A DNA stretch of 6,687 nucleotides from Patescibacteria group bacterium. Lineage in GTDB: Bacteria; Patescibacteriota; Gracilibacteria; UM-FILTER-43-11. Below the pieces are notes generated by a model, which saw only the letters and a program-made list of their open reading frames with translations, searched no databases and was not told the DNA's origin. How positions within the stretch are numbered: position 1 is the stretch's first letter; each line of letters opens with the position of its first letter. The stretch covers positions 1 to 6,687 of the forward strand of contig JAJDCF010000005.1 of NCBI GenBank assembly GCA_029260955.1. Direction: 5' to 3'. The position numbers were made by a program, and so were the translations under genes. Of this stretch, positions 5,315 to 6,687 are shown one piece after another.

Positions 5315-5686
5315 CTAGCGAAGTCCCCCACCACCAGGATAATTACTAGCACCCGAACCCACGATTCGATCGATGAGTTCGCTCATTAAGAATGTAATCC
5401 TTTCCCAGCTAATCACCGATAGAAGATCAAAGCCAAATATAAAACCTACGATCTTGATCATGGTGACAGATAGAATGGTGACGATCAGACCAATAATGGC
5501 ATAACGAATAGTGTGAATGGCCTGGCGAATCTTATCTTCTTGTCCTCCAGAGAGAATAAAGGAAATACCGCCTACAAAGATGTAGAACACAGAAAGGCCA
5601 CCAGCGAGAATAATCGCGATAGCAACCCCTAAATTCAAAAGGTCAACAATATTGAACTGCTGTGTAACCATCAGGCCACCATTCAT
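5315..5686 (-). CDS. TrbC/VirB2 pilin-like small membrane protein
   Basis: The 123-residue protein has two strong membrane segments, at about 18-44 and 62-86. A short polar loop, SGGQEDKIRQAIHTIR (46-61), joins them; this helix-loop-helix is the pattern of TrbC/VirB2-type conjugative pilin subunits and the many small pilin-like proteins of CPR genomes. A third moderately hydrophobic stretch (88-110) and a Gly-rich end (YPGGGGLR) follow. No other secretion or conjugation gene (VirB4, VirD4, relaxase) is in the window, so a pilus role is inference; a general inner-membrane protein is the alternative. ATG 5686 lacks a ribosome-binding site. ATG 5671 (Met6) has GGTGG 4 nt upstream and may be the true start. 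Its stop TAG directly abuts the stop of the convergent GT5-like gene. Confidence 0.75.
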   Translation of the reverse strand: MNGGLMVTQQFNIVDLLNLGVAIAIILAGGLSVFYIFVGGISFILSGGQEDKIRQAIHTIRYAIIGLIVTILSVTMIKIVGFIFGFDLLSVISWERITFLMSELIDRIVGSGASNYPGGGGLR

Positions 5687-5718
5687 AAGCTTGTTTTTAG
5701 AAGATAACTCCAGGGAGT

Positions 5719-5747
5719 ATTATAGCTCCAATTCCGGATCATCCAAA
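5719..5747 (-). promoter_or_regulatory. Candidate promoter of the pilin-like gene
   Basis: On the minus strand TTTGGA (5747-5742), a 17-bp spacer and a perfect TATAAT (5724-5719) precede the gene. The -10 overlaps the khpA stop codon. Small inverted repeats built from GGAG/CTCC (5707-5729) surround the predicted start near 5712. Co-transcription from rpsP-khpA is equally possible. Confidence 0.4.
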
Positions 5748-6061
5748 ATACTAGTTGAAGCTGGCTCATCCTCAAGCTCTCCACCCTGAACTTCACCACC
5801 TTCTGGTTCAATGATTTTCATGTTAACGCGGGTGTTTTCCTTGGATCCGATAACTCGAAGTAGGATTCGGATTGATTTAGCAGTCTGTCCGCTGCGTCCA
5901 ATTACTTTACCCATATCTTCCTTGGCAACCTGAAGCGTCAAAAGAACGCCCATGTCATCAACGGTACGGTTAACCACCACCTTGTCCGGCTGGCTAACAA
6001 TAGATTTTACTACAAATTCTACAAAGTCTTTGTCGACTCCGATTGAAACATCATCAGCCAT
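5720..6061 (-). CDS. khpA: KH-domain RNA-binding protein (KhpA type)
   Basis: This is a small cytoplasmic RNA-binding protein with one KH domain. KhpA proteins bind many transcripts and in some bacteria act with KhpB/EloR in cell-size control. The KH fold spans about residues 10-86, with the RNA-gripping GRSG loop at 55-58 inside VIGRSGQTAKSIRILL, the usual KhpA arrangement. The family norm is about 75-80 residues; here 113 residues include an acidic tail (about 86-113, rich in Glu, Asp and Gly). ATG 6061 fits the family N-terminus, though the 29-nt gap from rpsP shows no Shine-Dalgarno sequence. The rpsP-khpA neighbourhood is conserved in many bacteria and supports the assignment. Confidence 0.92.
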   Translation of the reverse strand: MADDVSIGVDKDFVEFVVKSIVSQPDKVVVNRTVDDMGVLLTLQVAKEDMGKVIGRSGQTAKSIRILLRVIGSKENTRVNMKIIEPEGGEVQGGELEDEPASTSILDDPELEL

Positions 6062-6090
6062 AATAATTTTGATTATGAATTAAAGAGTGT

Positions 6091-6630
6091 TTATTTAGTT
6101 TCTTCACCAGTTTCCTCTTCTTTTGACTCTTCCTCCTTAACATCTTCTGCTGGAGCCTCAGCCTCAGCTGGAACTTCTTCAGCAGCAAGGGCCTCTTCTT
6201 CCTTTTTTTCTTCTACTACTGGAGTCTCGGCAGGTGCTTCTGCTGGAGCTTCTTCCTTTGGAGCAGCATCATCTGCTGGCTTGGCTTCGCCTTCATCACC
6301 AGTTGCCTCAGCTGCAGGTGCAGCTGGAGCTTTTTCTTCTTTAGGATTTTTCACTTTCCTATCTTTCATATCAACAATAAAGGGCTCCATATTCTTTTCG
6401 CCTTTTCCTTTAAGCAAACGGGCAACAGTATTGGTTGGCTTGGCACCTTTCTTGATCCACTCCTCAACCTTGGCTACATCAACAACAAGACCATGCTTTT
6501 CGATAAGAGGGTCAAAAGTTCCAAGCATTTCGATATAGCGCCCTTTAATAGGAGCGGAATGTTCAGCAACAACAATGCGATAGTTCGGTCGATTTTTTCT
6601 TCCAGAACGCTGTAAACGGATTCTTAACAC
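6091..6630 (-). CDS. rpsP: 30S ribosomal protein bS16 with long acidic tail
   Basis: bS16 binds 16S rRNA in the 30S body and is needed for small-subunit assembly. The core is clear: MLRIRLQRSGRKNRPNYRIV at 1-20, GRYIEMLGTFDP (30-41), a VDVAKVEEWIKKGAKPTNTV segment at about 50-69 and RLLKGKG (71-77). bS16 is usually 80-100 residues. This one has 179 because of an 84-residue low-complexity tail (96-179) of Glu, Ala, Pro and Lys with EAPAEAPAE-like repeats. Similar tails occur in bS16 of some other lineages, so this is probably genuine. The start is GTG at 6630, set by the conserved N-terminus; no Shine-Dalgarno sequence precedes it. The 57 nt upstream inside the window show no clear promoter, only a small TTTTCG/CGAAAA inverted repeat (6657-6673). 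Confidence 0.96.
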   Translation of the reverse strand: MLRIRLQRSGRKNRPNYRIVVAEHSAPIKGRYIEMLGTFDPLIEKHGLVVDVAKVEEWIKKGAKPTNTVARLLKGKGEKNMEPFIVDMKDRKVKNPKEEKAPAAPAAEATGDEGEAKPADDAAPKEEAPAEAPAETPVVEEKKEEEALAAEEVPAEAEAPAEDVKEEESKEEETGEETK

Positions 6631-6687
6631 GAGAATTGATTAACGAGTAATAGAGTTTTTCGTAACGCGAAAAGTTTAATTAAGTTT

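Noticed and set aside
1..6687. CRISPR arrays, insertion sequences, phage or toxin-antitoxin genes
   Set aside because: No regularly spaced repeats, terminal inverted repeats with a transposase, or recognisable toxin/antitoxin pair were found.

Overview
The window reads as a compact, moderately AT-rich bacterial chromosome segment, most likely from a Candidate Phyla Radiation (Patescibacteria) organism, perhaps Parcubacteria-like. The lineage call is an inference. It rests on a bS16 with a long acidic Ala/Glu/Pro tail, a small two-helix TrbC/VirB2-type pilin-like protein, a 5'-3' exonuclease standing alone without a DNA polymerase I body, GTG/TTG starts, and few clear Shine-Dalgarno sequences. 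TGA is used as a stop codon (exonuclease gene), so the standard bacterial code fits and the UGA-glycine CPR lineages (Gracilibacteria, Absconditabacteria) are unlikely.

All genes but one lie on the minus strand, so transcription runs from high to low coordinates. Right side (6630 to 5315): rpsP (bS16), a khpA-type KH-domain protein, then the pilin-like membrane protein. rpsP-khpA is a widely conserved translation/RNA pair; the rimM-trmD genes that often follow are absent here. Middle: the only plus-strand gene (4676-5314) encodes what looks like just the C-terminal half of a GT5 glycogen/starch synthase, with the usual catalytic Arg and Lys replaced. Its stop codon directly abuts the stop of the convergent pilin-like gene. 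It is divergent from the standalone 5'-3' exonuclease (4635-3712), whose last five residues, QMSMF, resemble a bacterial sliding-clamp-binding motif. ybeY (rRNA maturation endoribonuclease) follows from its own extended -10 promoter.

Left side: a 537-nt stretch (2704-3240) without a recognisable gene, rich in short palindromes and direct repeats, separates ybeY from the cell-division pair ftsA-ftsZ. ftsZ ends at a strong intrinsic terminator. That terminator overlaps the promoter of a further minus-strand gene, of which only the first 27 codons lie in the window.

The genes cover division (FtsA anchoring FtsZ), translation and RNA processing (bS16, KhpA, YbeY), and DNA repair/replication (exonuclease). 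There is no mobile element, CRISPR array, tRNA or rRNA. The points most worth a second look are the clamp-motif exonuclease, the orphan degenerate GT5 domain, the palindrome-rich region before ftsA, and a recurring TGnTATAAT promoter placed about 18-24 nt before start codons.
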